Below, in pieces: positions 1-7,711 of a DNA stretch of 9,378 nt. Source of the DNA: Chitinophagaceae bacterium. GTDB taxonomy: Bacteria; Bacteroidota; Bacteroidia; Chitinophagales; Chitinophagaceae. The number at the start of each line of letters is the position of its first letter. Position 1 is the stretch's first letter. The stretch lies in assembly GCA_003151295.1 (NCBI GenBank), contig PLXD01000355.1, positions 1 through 9,378 of the forward strand, in the 5' to 3' direction. Below the pieces are notes generated by a model. That model was given only the letters and a program-made list of their open reading frames with translations. It was not told where the DNA came from and made no database searches. The position numbers and the translations under genes are program-made.

Positions 1-543
1 CCCAGGCCGTTGCAGGATCCCTTTCCGATCTGGATAGGCGTGGGCGGTACGCCCGAATCCTTTGTCCGTGCCGGGCGGCTTGGGCTGCCGCTGATGGTGG
101 CGGTCATTGGCGGGGAGACGCACCGGTTTCGGCCCCTGGTAGACCTTTACCGGGAAGCGGGAAAAAAGGCCGGGCATCCGCCTGAACAATTAAAACTGGG
201 ATTACATTCACTGGGCTATGTGGGCAAGACAACGCAAGAAGCCGTCGATGAATTTTATCCGGGCTATGCAGCAGGCATGACGAAAATAGGAAAAGAGCGG
301 GGATGGCCGCCGATGACACGCGCCTCTTTCGATGCGCAAAGGGGTCCGAAAGGAGCCTTACTGGTTGGAGGCCCGGAAGAAGTGGCGGAGAAAATTCTTC
401 GGCATAGCGAGGCACTCGGCGGCATTTCAAGGCTCACCTTCCAGATGGATAGTGCCTCCCTACCCCATGAAACGCTCATGCAATCCATCGAACTGATCGG
501 AACACGGGTAGCCCCGGTTGTTAAAAGAAATCCTGGGTTGTAA
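1..543 (+). CDS. LLM-class flavin-dependent oxidoreductase, C-terminal part (5' end outside window)
   Basis: The reading frame is open from the first base (Pro-Arg-Pro-Leu-Gln-Asp-Pro...) and stops at TAA 541-543, leaving 180 residues. It matches the C-terminal half of the bacterial luciferase-like family, specifically the putative-oxidoreductase LLM subgroup represented by Atu2307. Recognisable blocks are PIWIGVGGTPES near the start, an Arg-Leu-Gly-Leu-Pro-Leu strand/helix turn, ERGWPPMTRASFDAQRGPKG in the middle, GALLVGGPEEVAEKI, and a terminal PHETLMQSIELIGTRVAPVV. Family members are about 340 residues TIM-barrel enzymes using FMN or F420 in the cytoplasm; the substrate cannot be read from sequence. 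About half the protein and its true start lie upstream of the window, so Leu at base 10 is not the start. It converges on the DUF4836-like gene with a 65-bp gap. The family call is firm and the reaction unknown. Confidence 0.9.
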   Translation, partial: PRPLQDPFPIWIGVGGTPESFVRAGRLGLPLMVAVIGGETHRFRPLVDLYREAGKKAGHPPEQLKLGLHSLGYVGKTTQEAVDEFYPGYAAGMTKIGKERGWPPMTRASFDAQRGPKGALLVGGPEEVAEKILRHSEALGGISRLTFQMDSASLPHETLMQSIELIGTRVAPVVKRNPGL

Positions 544-584
544 TTGGTAAAACTGGTCAAGCCATTTCCAGAGCTGAAATATAA

Positions 585-616
585 ATTGCACTTACTGCAA
601 TACGCGAGTTAGCGTA
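585..616. other. two adjacent small hairpins between convergent genes
   Basis: ATTGCA (585-590) and TGCAAT (596-601) form a 6-bp stem around a 5-nt loop. It is followed directly by TACGC (601-605) and GCGTA (612-616), a 5-bp stem around GAGTTA that overlaps the stop codon of the minus-strand gene. They lie where two convergent transcripts meet and could slow or end transcription from either side. Neither has a T-tract, so they are not canonical Rho-independent terminators. Confidence 0.3.
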
Positions 617-2204
617 ATCCCTTAATAAAATTGCGAATACTATTCGGGGACGAATCGGTCAGTTTCAGTTCGAAAAAGCTTTCCACTTTATCATTCCTCA
701 TCGCTCCGCCAGTGATTTCCAGCTGGTCGATCCCGTGAAGTATGCTCAGGATCTTCTTGTCTTTGCCGGCTGGTTCCTTGCCCTTTGACATCGATTCCAC
801 AAAATGGGTCAGGGTCTTAAAATCGATCAGGATGCTGAATGGGTTGTCCTTCATCCGGTCGGTCAGGAAGTCCGTATTCCTCTTTTCCGTATTGCTGAAC
901 CAGCCATTCGACTGCTCTTTGGACCCGCTGATCACCAGGATATTGTCCTGCAGGGTGGAAGAACTCTTCAAATTCGCCAGCGGGCTACGGCGCTTGCCGG
1001 TCGCCGAATCTGTGCCAGCCGAATCAGAAATGGCTTTTACCGTTGTCGCTAATTTGTAAAATGCCGCGGGGTCCCCGATGGTCGTCACAAAATACAAAGG
1101 GAATTTAGGCTTGCCATTTTCGGCCGATAGATGGGGCTCCATGCAGACCACTTGGAAATCTCCGCTGAATGCATGCAGCAGCGTATCCAGCGGAAGGCCC
1201 TTGGCGGTCATGAAAGAATCTATCTTGTGGTGGAGACCCCCTCCTTGCGGCAGGATGTCTTTAAACATTAATGGATCGAAGCGGAGATTGATCAAGGCCA
1301 GCAAATTGCCCGGCGGTATCCTGGACTGCAGGTCCATATTCAATGGCCGGCTGTTCAGTTTCGCATACAAGGCCTTCAATACCGGAGTAGCGACGGTGTT
1401 GGACGACATCGTGATCCTGCCGGGTTCCAGGCGAATGGCTGTAAGGGTGTTGGACTTTAAAATTTTTGCGCCGGTTTGAAAATAGCGGGCTATGGGAGAT
1501 TTGGCCATTAACGGATTCTTGCCCAACATGGAAAAGGCCTGCCCTTGTTCGGCCCAGATATTAACAGCCGCTCCGTCTGAAAATCCTGCCTGGAAAACAG
1601 GATCGGTGGTATAGAAAGATCCGTCAAATCCTTGTATCGCCGCGAGGCCTCGTTTAGCGGCCCCCGAAGCATAGTCCGGCGGAGTGGTTTTGGATTCTCT
1701 ACCCTCTTTAAGCGGTGCTTTCACAAGGACCAGGACGGCAAGCCCCTTGCTCCAGGCAGCACCCAGCTTGCCCTTGCCTGCCAGGCGAATCTTATTTTTA
1801 TTGGGAATGGAATAGACCCGCAGGCCCGCCTCCTCTTTACGCAGGGCGGCCCTGAATTTGGCGGAATCGAGCAGGTGTACGATCACGGTAGTATAACCGG
1901 CGCTGTCAAAGCCCGGGTTTTTCACGGCGATGAAAATGTCTTTGCCGATGTCGATGCCTGCCAGGGCGGGATCCCGCAGAAGGGTTGCGGCAGATGGATC
2001 GCCGGATACCAGATTCGACGGGGGCATGGTTTCCATGAGTTCCTGCCAGCTGATCTGGGTTGTAATGACCGGGAGGTTGATCTGGTATACGGTCGTAGCA
2101 TCCGGAGGGATATTCCGGAACAGGGGATTATCAGGAGTCTGGGCAAAACTATGCGTGGCGGTGAGGGCCAGGCAGGATAGGTATAGTAGCAGGTGTTTTT
2201 TCAT
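609..2204 (-). CDS. DUF4836-like exported protein
   Basis: A 531-residue protein of unknown function. It starts MKKHLLLYLSCLALTATHSF followed by Ala-Gln, a short basic N-terminus, hydrophobic core and Ser-Phe-Ala cleavage site, giving a mature protein from about residue 22. There is no lipobox Cys, so a periplasmic or surface-exposed location by signal peptidase I is inferred. The mature part opens with a FRNIPPDATTVYQINLP block and a LLRDPALAGIDIGKDIFIAV block, which I recognise as the layout of DUF4836 proteins of Bacteroidota (about 500 residues). No catalytic motif is visible. An in-frame upstream ATG would add 22 polar residues ahead of the signal peptide; the ATG at 2204 is chosen because it puts the signal peptide at the N-terminus. 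It lies 108 bp downstream of the DUF5107-TPR gene on the same strand and may be co-transcribed with it. Confidence 0.75.
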   Translation of the reverse strand: MKKHLLLYLSCLALTATHSFAQTPDNPLFRNIPPDATTVYQINLPVITTQISWQELMETMPPSNLVSGDPSAATLLRDPALAGIDIGKDIFIAVKNPGFDSAGYTTVIVHLLDSAKFRAALRKEEAGLRVYSIPNKNKIRLAGKGKLGAAWSKGLAVLVLVKAPLKEGRESKTTPPDYASGAAKRGLAAIQGFDGSFYTTDPVFQAGFSDGAAVNIWAEQGQAFSMLGKNPLMAKSPIARYFQTGAKILKSNTLTAIRLEPGRITMSSNTVATPVLKALYAKLNSRPLNMDLQSRIPPGNLLALINLRFDPLMFKDILPQGGGLHHKIDSFMTAKGLPLDTLLHAFSGDFQVVCMEPHLSAENGKPKFPLYFVTTIGDPAAFYKLATTVKAISDSAGTDSATGKRRSPLANLKSSSTLQDNILVISGSKEQSNGWFSNTEKRNTDFLTDRMKDNPFSILIDFKTLTHFVESMSKGKEPAGKDKKILSILHGIDQLEITGGAMRNDKVESFFELKLTDSSPNSIRNFIKGLR

Positions 2205-2312
2205 GGACGAAATATAATTATTTTTTGTTTTCCATTCAATGAATTGAACGATTTGTTGTTGATTGCCCATTAATAGTATTCCCGCCCGGCTGGTCCATTG
2301 GGATGTATTTTA

Positions 2313-5300
2313 TCAGAGATCTTTTAGAACCGGGTCAGACATCAATTTTTCAATGATGCGGATATTGGCTTCCGCTACTTTATCAGGGAACATAATCAAC
2401 TCGTTTTTTTCAAATACCTGCTTGCTCCAGGGCATGACCGGATTTCCAGGATAGGATTTCACCTGTTCGTCCAACCATTGCATGGCCTTATCCTTTTGGT
2501 TTAATTTTTTAAAGGCCCACGCAGTGATAAGGGTATTGGCAGGAATAAAATTGCGCACGGTATTATCTACCCGTGGACTGAATTGAATGATTCTTTTTAA
2601 AGCGGCACTGGCTTTTTCTCCCTGCCCCATTTCTTTATAAGAAAGATAGTCGAGCCAGTCTTCCATGCGAAGGTCAATTTCCTCATCATAAGGTTTACCC
2701 ACACCCAGGTTTTCCGGCCATTGACGCGAAGCTTCCACGAAAGACAAAGCTTTCTTATAGCTTTTCTTTTGCATCTGGCTGATCGCCTGCATCAGTTTTG
2801 CCTCGCGATATAGTTCACGCCCGTTCGTTGCACCTTCAAACGGAATGATAACCAGTTTGGATAAAACGGCATCTCCCTCCGCATAACGCTTATTCAGCAA
2901 TAAAGTTCTTGCATAAAGCATACCCATTATGTACTTGTCCGGATGCGCACGATAAAACGGTTCCGCTACGGAAAGGGCTTTTTCATATTGTTCCTGCTCA
3001 ATATAATATTCCGACAATAATTTATGATACCGCCATTGGGCTGTATCCAAACTCAATGCTTTTTGCAAATCGGCCAGGGCCCCGGCTTCGTCCTTTCCCT
3101 TCGAAATACCCGATCGGATAATATAGAAAGGTGCAAAGTCAGGATCGTTGCCACAGGAAGCAAGCAATTTCTTGCTCTCATCAATTCGGTTACGGTCAAT
3201 ATAAATCAAAGCCAGCTGGTATTTCAGGAACCAATTGCTTTGCGTTTCCGGTAATTGTTCCAGCATCGCCGCTGTTTCCGAGCGGAAAAAGAAAGCCGAG
3301 CCAAGGTTAACGCCGGTAAAATCAGGTATTGTATGTTGAAAGAAAGCCAGCCAACAGGATGCTTCGGCAGAAGGAGGAGATAAGGAAAAAATATTTTCGG
3401 ATTCACTCATACAACCGACTGAATAATACCATATCCCGAGCTCCGCGAAAGTTTCCGCGGGAAGTTCATTCCTAATTCCGGAAAAAAATGCTTTTTTATT
3501 TTCTACGGTCGATTGCAGGAGGTATTTCTCAAAGTAAACAAAATGATTCAGCGGATCAAGCGATAATATACTCCCGTATACTTCACGTGCTTCGGTCTCC
3601 TTATGCTGGTAGCGGAATGCAAGAGCCTGCAGGCACAGGGCAGAAATATTATACCGGTTATAATCAATTGCTTTTTCAGTATACTGAATTGCGCGGTCAT
3701 ATTTTTTTTCTTTCAGGTATATTGTAGCAAGGCCGGTATAAGCAGCGCTGCGGTAGTCCGATGAAAGAGAGGCTATGTCGAACCCGTCCCTGGCATCAAT
3801 TGTATTTCCCAATGCTGCATTGATCAGTCCGTAAAAATAGTTGGCGTCCCCGGCCTCGGTGTCGATACTCAAGGCCCGTTTGACCAATTGTAAAGCTTCC
3901 TGATAACGCATGTTTCGGTAGAGCAATTCGGCCATTTTTACCAGGGCCGGCAAATAGTTGTGATCTTTTTCCAGGCATTCTTTGAGCTTATCTTCGGCTT
4001 TTGCATATATTTTCTGATCCATCCATTCTTTTCCCTGCAGGTATGATCCATACGCCGTGGTCCAGTCAAAATCTGTTGGCGTTTTAACCGGCCTGCTTAG
4101 GATATTGGCTTTAGGATCAGATTGATAAAGCAGTTTATTGTCTCCCAGATTTACAGAGAGTTGTTCTGCATTGGCAGATATCTTCATTGAATCGGCAAAG
4201 ACCTGTAAAGGAGAAAGACTTAGCAGCTTGCGGTAGAGGAGCTTTCCGGATTCCTTTATTTCCAGGGTATCGTTAATCTGCTGAACAGGAGAAAAATAAA
4301 TTTTCAACCATTCCTTTTCCTGTTTCAGATTCAGGGCACCATATTCATTGGCTACCAATACTCCTTTGGTCCTTAATATGGGATACCAATACTCCTTCCA
4401 GGTATCTGATTGATAAGGCGAAAAACTCCTGTGTTTAAAAGGAGTGAAAGTGCTTCCTTCCCCGTTCTGATTAAACAGTCTTCCCGATTGCACCTCCACA
4501 TATTGCCCGTCACTATCGGTCAGTAATTTTTCCCAGATCATTCCCTGCCTGGACAATCCCCAGACCCATATTTTCTTGCCTGCTTTTTCATCATGAGGTG
4601 CATATCTTACCATTCCGAAATCATCATCATGCCAATAGGCCCCGAAAAAATCGGTATATTTTCCGAATACGTGATAGGATTTATATCCCCCAAAATTATT
4701 CTGTTCATAAAAAGAAAGATTTTTGCCATCCTTATTAATGGGCCAATCGGCATATTCCCCCGCGTGCCCAATGTATTTTGTGCCGGGATAGATAAATTCC
4801 AGGTTGCCTTTAGCCCTAATGCCTGCATTCATCCAATGGTAGTAGGGTTGCTCCAATGCTGTTGAATTATACCAAAAAGATTGCGTGGTAAAAAAAGCCT
4901 TGTTCTTTTGGAGATTGACCTCCAGGCGCCAGTTGGTCCTGGTGAGCAGATCCAATACACCGATGATGCAACTCACGCTACCATCCTTATTGGTCCGAAT
5001 GATATAATCCACAGGGGTGGCGCAGTTAGGCGTATGACCGATGATCCCGTAATTGGGCTCTATTCCTCCGCTTGAATAGGGCCCGCGCATGGCGATATCC
5101 CGGAATTTGATCGCATGATTATAATATATAAATGGTTTATTGGTCGATTTTTCAATAGCGGTCCATATTTTTCCGCCGATTTCCGGCATTATCAATACCC
5201 TTATATAATCGTTCTCCAGTTCCACTACTTTCCATTCTTTCTGAACCGGTTTATTCGTGAATCCATCAAAGCGGAAATATGGATAAACCGGTCCGATTAA

Positions 5301-5432
5301 AGGAATAGGGCTTGGGTCGGTGAAAGCGTAGGTAGGGAATGATTGCAGGTATTCTTTTACCCTTGCATCGGATTGACAAAAAGCCATGCTGCTGCAACAA
5401 AACAAAAGGCAGGTAAGAATTGTATTTTTCAT
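2313..5432 (-). CDS. DUF5107 domain protein with C-terminal TPR array, exported
   Basis: A 1039-residue two-part protein. Residues 1-19 are a signal peptide (hydrophobic core with several Cys, then Ala-Phe-Cys before Gln20); no lipobox fits, so secretion by signal peptidase I is inferred. Residues about 65-350 match DUF5107: LENDYIRVLIMPEIGGKIW (72-90), MRGPYSSGGIEPNYGIIGHT (115-134) and the YYHW motif (197-200). This domain resembles a galactose-mutarotase-like beta-sandwich and is often found with carbohydrate-use genes, so sugar or glycan binding is a reasonable inference, not shown. A linker domain follows to about residue 455. From there to the C-terminus the sequence is helical with many tetratricopeptide-type units, for example GLATIYLKEKKYDRAIQYTE and LLSEYYIEQEQYEKALSVAE, which normally mediate protein contacts. 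The length is typical for DUF5107-TPR proteins, and no frameshift is seen. The start is the first ATG giving a signal peptide. Confidence 0.85.
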   Translation of the reverse strand: MKNTILTCLLFCCSSMAFCQSDARVKEYLQSFPTYAFTDPSPIPLIGPVYPYFRFDGFTNKPVQKEWKVVELENDYIRVLIMPEIGGKIWTAIEKSTNKPFIYYNHAIKFRDIAMRGPYSSGGIEPNYGIIGHTPNCATPVDYIIRTNKDGSVSCIIGVLDLLTRTNWRLEVNLQKNKAFFTTQSFWYNSTALEQPYYHWMNAGIRAKGNLEFIYPGTKYIGHAGEYADWPINKDGKNLSFYEQNNFGGYKSYHVFGKYTDFFGAYWHDDDFGMVRYAPHDEKAGKKIWVWGLSRQGMIWEKLLTDSDGQYVEVQSGRLFNQNGEGSTFTPFKHRSFSPYQSDTWKEYWYPILRTKGVLVANEYGALNLKQEKEWLKIYFSPVQQINDTLEIKESGKLLYRKLLSLSPLQVFADSMKISANAEQLSVNLGDNKLLYQSDPKANILSRPVKTPTDFDWTTAYGSYLQGKEWMDQKIYAKAEDKLKECLEKDHNYLPALVKMAELLYRNMRYQEALQLVKRALSIDTEAGDANYFYGLINAALGNTIDARDGFDIASLSSDYRSAAYTGLATIYLKEKKYDRAIQYTEKAIDYNRYNISALCLQALAFRYQHKETEAREVYGSILSLDPLNHFVYFEKYLLQSTVENKKAFFSGIRNELPAETFAELGIWYYSVGCMSESENIFSLSPPSAEASCWLAFFQHTIPDFTGVNLGSAFFFRSETAAMLEQLPETQSNWFLKYQLALIYIDRNRIDESKKLLASCGNDPDFAPFYIIRSGISKGKDEAGALADLQKALSLDTAQWRYHKLLSEYYIEQEQYEKALSVAEPFYRAHPDKYIMGMLYARTLLLNKRYAEGDAVLSKLVIIPFEGATNGRELYREAKLMQAISQMQKKSYKKALSFVEASRQWPENLGVGKPYDEEIDLRMEDWLDYLSYKEMGQGEKASAALKRIIQFSPRVDNTVRNFIPANTLITAWAFKKLNQKDKAMQWLDEQVKSYPGNPVMPWSKQVFEKNELIMFPDKVAEANIRIIEKLMSDPVLKDL

Positions 5433-5455
5433 CGACTGGAATTATTTTAAATCTC

Positions 5456-5728
5456 TTAATATCTCCCGTGTACTATTTCCATATATTTCACAAAGTAGTT
5501 CTTATTTGTGTTTCCTAAAGCGCTTTCCGGATGTCCAATAATCATAAAAATTCTCCCCCTTTTACCCAAACAGCCTACAGATTCTTTCAAAACCTGCCGC
5601 CAGCACCCTGACCACACTGCAGATTCTCCCCCCAGGGAGCTGTCCTCCGGGAAGCCCGGGCCGGTAATGGGAAGGTTTATACCCGGGAATTGGTGGTTTG
5701 GTGACCAAAAAATCCTAATATCGCCCAT
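5456..5728 (-). CDS. doubtful 90-codon ORF upstream of the DUF5107 gene; possible remnant
   Basis: An open frame from ATG at 5728 to TAA at 5456 gives 90 residues and ends 23 bp before the start of the DUF5107 gene on the same strand. The first third is rich in Pro and Gly and looks non-coding, but the second half (VLKESVGCLGKRGRIFMIIG, then His-Pro-Glu-Ser and an aromatic-rich tail ending GRY) has the alternation of a real protein. A Gly-His-Pro followed by a long amphipathic tail vaguely recalls the end of polysaccharide-deacetylase-like proteins, which is not enough for an assignment. It does not overlap the divergent DUF6965-like gene except at the two shared start bases. It may be chance, a real small gene, or a broken one. 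Confidence 0.22.
   Translation of the reverse strand: MGDIRIFWSPNHQFPGINLPITGPGFPEDSSLGGESAVWSGCWRQVLKESVGCLGKRGRIFMIIGHPESALGNTNKNYFVKYMEIVHGRY
5626..5660. other. two tandem GC-rich hairpins in the divergent intergenic region
   Basis: CTCCC (5626-5630) and GGGAG (5635-5639) form a 5-bp stem with a 4-nt loop. CCGGG (5647-5651) and CCCGG (5655-5659) form a 5-bp stem with loop AAG, extendable by one T-G pair. The block is markedly more GC-rich than its surroundings and a second CCCGGG lies nearby at about 5691. No T-run follows. Function unknown; candidates are a palindromic repeat unit or regulatory structure between divergent genes. Confidence 0.3.
5697..5709. promoter_or_regulatory. 13-bp palindrome, possible operator
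   Basis: TTTGGTGACCAAA is a perfect inverted repeat with 6-bp arms around one central base. It ends 17 bp before the ATG of the DUF6965-like gene (5727). Position and symmetry fit a repressor or activator site for a dimeric regulator, but a single 13-bp palindrome can occur by chance and no copy was noticed elsewhere in the window. Confidence 0.25.
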
Positions 5729-5981
5729 GGCTAATCCAACGACCGAAATCACCCTGGCACAACTGGAATCCTTCTTTTCGTCTTGTACATTACCGGCTAC
5801 CATCCAACTAGGCCCGGGGGAAAAGATTGTGGATGTCCCCAAATTTTTGGAGAACCATATCCTCCTGTTAAAAAGCAATCCAGCCCTCGTCGTCATGATT
5901 CCTCATTTGGATAGGCTGAAAAAGGTATATGCGATCCTTTCAGGGAAGAACGGCAACAGTACTTCTCCTTTTTGCCTCTGA
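5727..5981 (+). CDS. small DUF6965-like cytoplasmic protein
   Basis: An 84-residue protein without signal peptide or membrane segment. Its pattern matches short Bacteroidota proteins I know as DUF6965: an N-terminal amphipathic helix (ITLAQLESFFSSCTLP, residues 8-23), a TIQLGPGEKIVDVPKFLENH segment (25-44), a helix LLLKSN, then a Pro-His-Leu-Asp-Arg-Leu helix (59-66). The usual members are about 65-75 residues and end near residue 74; the last 10 residues here (Asn-Gly-Asn-Ser-Thr...) are an extra tail. No function is known for the family. The frame is open further upstream (to an ATG at 5508), but those residues are Pro-rich and non-conserved and overlap the GC-rich hairpins, so the ATG at 5727 is preferred. 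The 5508 start cannot be excluded. Confidence 0.6.
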   Translation: MANPTTEITLAQLESFFSSCTLPATIQLGPGEKIVDVPKFLENHILLLKSNPALVVMIPHLDRLKKVYAILSGKNGNSTSPFCL

Positions 5982-6092
5982 AACTGCCTGGTCAAGAAGA
6001 TGACTCACAACAAATTCGAACTAATTACAACTTTTTATTATAATTTACCCTAATATGTTGGTGGATTAATTAGTCGTAAATAAAACGGTCCA

Positions 6093-7157
6093 ATGGACAA
6101 TCAATCAGAAAATTCAACCCAAAAGAAATCATCCTATACGTTAAAAGTCTGGCAAACTACGGCTATTGTTTGTTTGACTCTTTCTATTGTATTAATTGTA
6201 AGGGTGGCTTTCAATGTATTACTGATGGCGCTGGCCGGCGTATTGATTGCGGTGTATTTCCATGGACTCGCTGATATCATTGAAAGGAAAAATTGGATAA
6301 GCAGGAAGTTTGCGTTGCTTATCTCCATTGCCGGAACGATCATTATTTTCTGCGTTTTGATGTGGTTCATTGGTGGCAAAATACAAAGACAAGTGGCTCA
6401 ATTAAGTAATACCCTGCCGCAGACCATCACTGCAGCCAAATTAAAGATGTCCGAATCGCCTATTGGGCAAAAAATGCTGGAATATTCTTCAGGCGATAAT
6501 TCACAAAAATTACTGGATACGGCAACTAGCTTTTTTAATACCAGCTTCGGAATATTGGGAAATTTATATATTATTATATTTCTTGGCTTTTTTTTCACAT
6601 CGGATCCTTCGCTGTATAAAAATGGTATACTTTTTCTTTTTCCGGCACAAAAAAAGTCCACAGGACATATCATTTTGAACCGGATCAGCCTATCATTAAA
6701 AGGCTGGCTCAAAAGCATGCTTGTATCCATGGTGCTGATTACGATATTAATTGCTGTCGGCTTAACGATTGTTGGCATACCGGTTACCATGGTATTGGGA
6801 TTAATAACCGGATTACTGGAGATGATCCCTAATTTCGGCCCGGTCATCGCAATGATCCCAGGTGTTTTACTGGCTTTTACGATCAGTATAAAGACAGCGA
6901 TCATCGTTGCGCTTATATATATTGCCTGCCAGACCATTGTTGCAAGTGTTGTAACGCCTTTGCTTCAAAAAAAGATTATCAATCTTCCGCCCGCCCTGAC
7001 ACTGATGAGCCAGTTAATTATGGGTACTTTATCCGGCGTATTGGGAATTATTTTAGCGGTGCCGCTACTTGCGATCGTGATTATTTTAATTGATGAACTA
7101 TATGTGAAACGAAATAGTGCCGACATACCCCTGCATCCAATAAATGAAACAATGTAG
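6093..7157 (+). CDS. AI-2E family transporter (PerM/TqsA-type membrane protein)
   Basis: A 354-residue integral inner-membrane protein of the AI-2E transporter family. Hydrophobic segments lie at about 22-40, 44-60, 73-95, 152-170, 208-228, 230-246, 250-280 and 303-335. The soluble stretch at about 96-150, between the third and fourth segments, is typical for the family. Conserved features seen are GFFFTSDPSLYKNG (165-178), a LKGWLKSMLVSM helix (202-213), the GLLEMIPNFGPVIAMIPGVL block (240-259) and TPLLQKKIINLPPALTLMSQ (288-307) followed by GTLSGVLGIILAVPL. Family members move autoinducer-2, exchange Na+/H+ or have no known substrate; the name does not establish AI-2 export here. The start is the only suitable ATG before the first hydrophobic segment, after a polar basic N-terminus. 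Length is normal and the frame intact. The 111 bp upstream are AT-rich without a convincing TAnnTTTG promoter box. Confidence 0.92.
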   Translation: MDNQSENSTQKKSSYTLKVWQTTAIVCLTLSIVLIVRVAFNVLLMALAGVLIAVYFHGLADIIERKNWISRKFALLISIAGTIIIFCVLMWFIGGKIQRQVAQLSNTLPQTITAAKLKMSESPIGQKMLEYSSGDNSQKLLDTATSFFNTSFGILGNLYIIIFLGFFFTSDPSLYKNGILFLFPAQKKSTGHIILNRISLSLKGWLKSMLVSMVLITILIAVGLTIVGIPVTMVLGLITGLLEMIPNFGPVIAMIPGVLLAFTISIKTAIIVALIYIACQTIVASVVTPLLQKKIINLPPALTLMSQLIMGTLSGVLGIILAVPLLAIVIILIDELYVKRNSADIPLHPINETM

Positions 7158-7384
7158 TCCGAATACTGCGTAGGACTCCAGCTGGCACAAAAATCATTGC
7201 CTTCCAAATACTTTACCCATTATGAGGTTTTTTATTCCCTCTTTTTTATAGAAAGATCAGCCTTTCAAAATATAATCCTTTGTTAGGTAGGCACTTATAC
7301 AATTGGCATATTTTTCCAAGTAGTATTCGCAGAAAGTATTTCACGGTATTTATTTTTATTATTTGCATTTTAAATATTTATTTT
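7158..7384. other. intergenic gap after the AI-2E transporter
   Basis: No gene is seen in this 227-bp AT-rich stretch. It has a weak 4-bp GAGG/CCTC stem (about 7225-7242) followed by a run of six T, a marginal terminator for the transporter gene. An imperfect Bacteroidota-type -7 element (TA, three bases, TTTG; 7357-7365) lies 20 bp before the start of the next gene. Its spacing is one base longer than the TAnnTTTG consensus and no -33 TTTG is present, so neither site is firm. Confidence 0.3.
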
Positions 7385-7531
7385 ATGGGTAGCCTTCTTT
7401 ACACAATTGCAGTGATCCTGATTATCATCTGGGCCATCGGGTATTTCGGTTATGCAGCGGGTGGTCTGATACACCTTCTTTTAGTAATAGCCGTTATAGC
7501 AATCGTCCTTAATCTCATTCGCCGGGTATGA
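7385..7531 (+). CDS. lmo0937/DUF5670 family small membrane protein
   Basis: A 48-residue membrane peptide: MGSLLYTIAVILIIIWAIGY, then Phe-Gly-Tyr-Ala-Ala-Gly-Gly-Leu-Ile-His, a second hydrophobic segment and a basic end Leu-Ile-Arg-Arg-Val. Two transmembrane helices (about 3-22 and 27-44) joined by a Gly-Gly-x-Ile-His turn and an Arg-rich C-terminus are the hallmark of the lmo0937 (DUF5670) family, about 45-55 residues. The family has no established role; in several bacteria it is stress-associated, which is background, not evidence here. The ATG at 7385 is preferred over an in-frame ATG at 7280 because the extra 35 residues would add a third hydrophobic stretch absent from the family, and because the DNA just upstream is AT-rich and promoter-like. 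Confidence 0.85.
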   Translation: MGSLLYTIAVILIIIWAIGYFGYAAGGLIHLLLVIAVIAIVLNLIRRV

Positions 7532-7603
7532 AGATTCCCGGATAAAGGAGCAGTTAGGTGGTCTAAATCAGGCGAGTACAAGGTTGTCGCCAATCATGGG
7601 ACC

Positions 7604-7711
7604 TCAGGCAATACCAACAGAGGCGGCAAGCCTCAACGGGTGGTGGAGGAAATACGCCTGTTCCTCAATCTTTCCATCCTTGAAATTTACCAATATAACC
7701 CTGATCATTTC
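7604..7711 (-). pseudogene. probable SnoaL/NTF2-like protein, C-terminal remnant
   Basis: A minus-strand frame, open from after TAA (7712-7714) to TGA (7604-7606), reads VNFKDGKIEEQAYFLHHPLR from 7690 down to 7631, then leads through Ala-Ala-Ser-Val-Gly-Ile-Ala to the stop. An aromatic/hydrophobic strand, Asp-Gly-Lys-Ile-x-Glu, a Tyr-Phe strand and a short helix ending Ala-x-x-x-Gly are what the last strand and helix of SnoaL-like (NTF2-fold) proteins look like. About 100 N-terminal residues expected for the family are missing; the preceding sequence belongs to an L,D-transpeptidase fragment in a different frame. It is therefore a remnant fused to foreign sequence. The family call rests on a short segment. 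Confidence 0.35.

Noticed and set aside
1632..2180. 182-codon plus-strand frame opposite the DUF4836-like gene
   Set aside because: Antisense shadow of a protein with signal peptide and family blocks; Gly/Arg-rich composition typical of such shadows.
609..2270. Longer start (2270) for the DUF4836-like gene
   Set aside because: It would place 22 polar residues before a clean signal peptide; the ATG at 2204 explains the N-terminus better.
6051..6061. TATGTTGG as a Bacteroidota -7 promoter box for the AI-2E gene
   Set aside because: One mismatch to TAnnTTTG and no -33 TTTG at the right distance.
6398..6937. 179-codon minus-strand frame inside the AI-2E gene
   Set aside because: Antisense shadow: the plus strand encodes a well-conserved AI-2E protein and the minus translation has no recognisable features.
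7154..7176. AGTCC/GGACT hairpin at the end of the AI-2E gene as a terminator
   Set aside because: Only 5 bp with a 12-nt loop and no T-tract directly after it.
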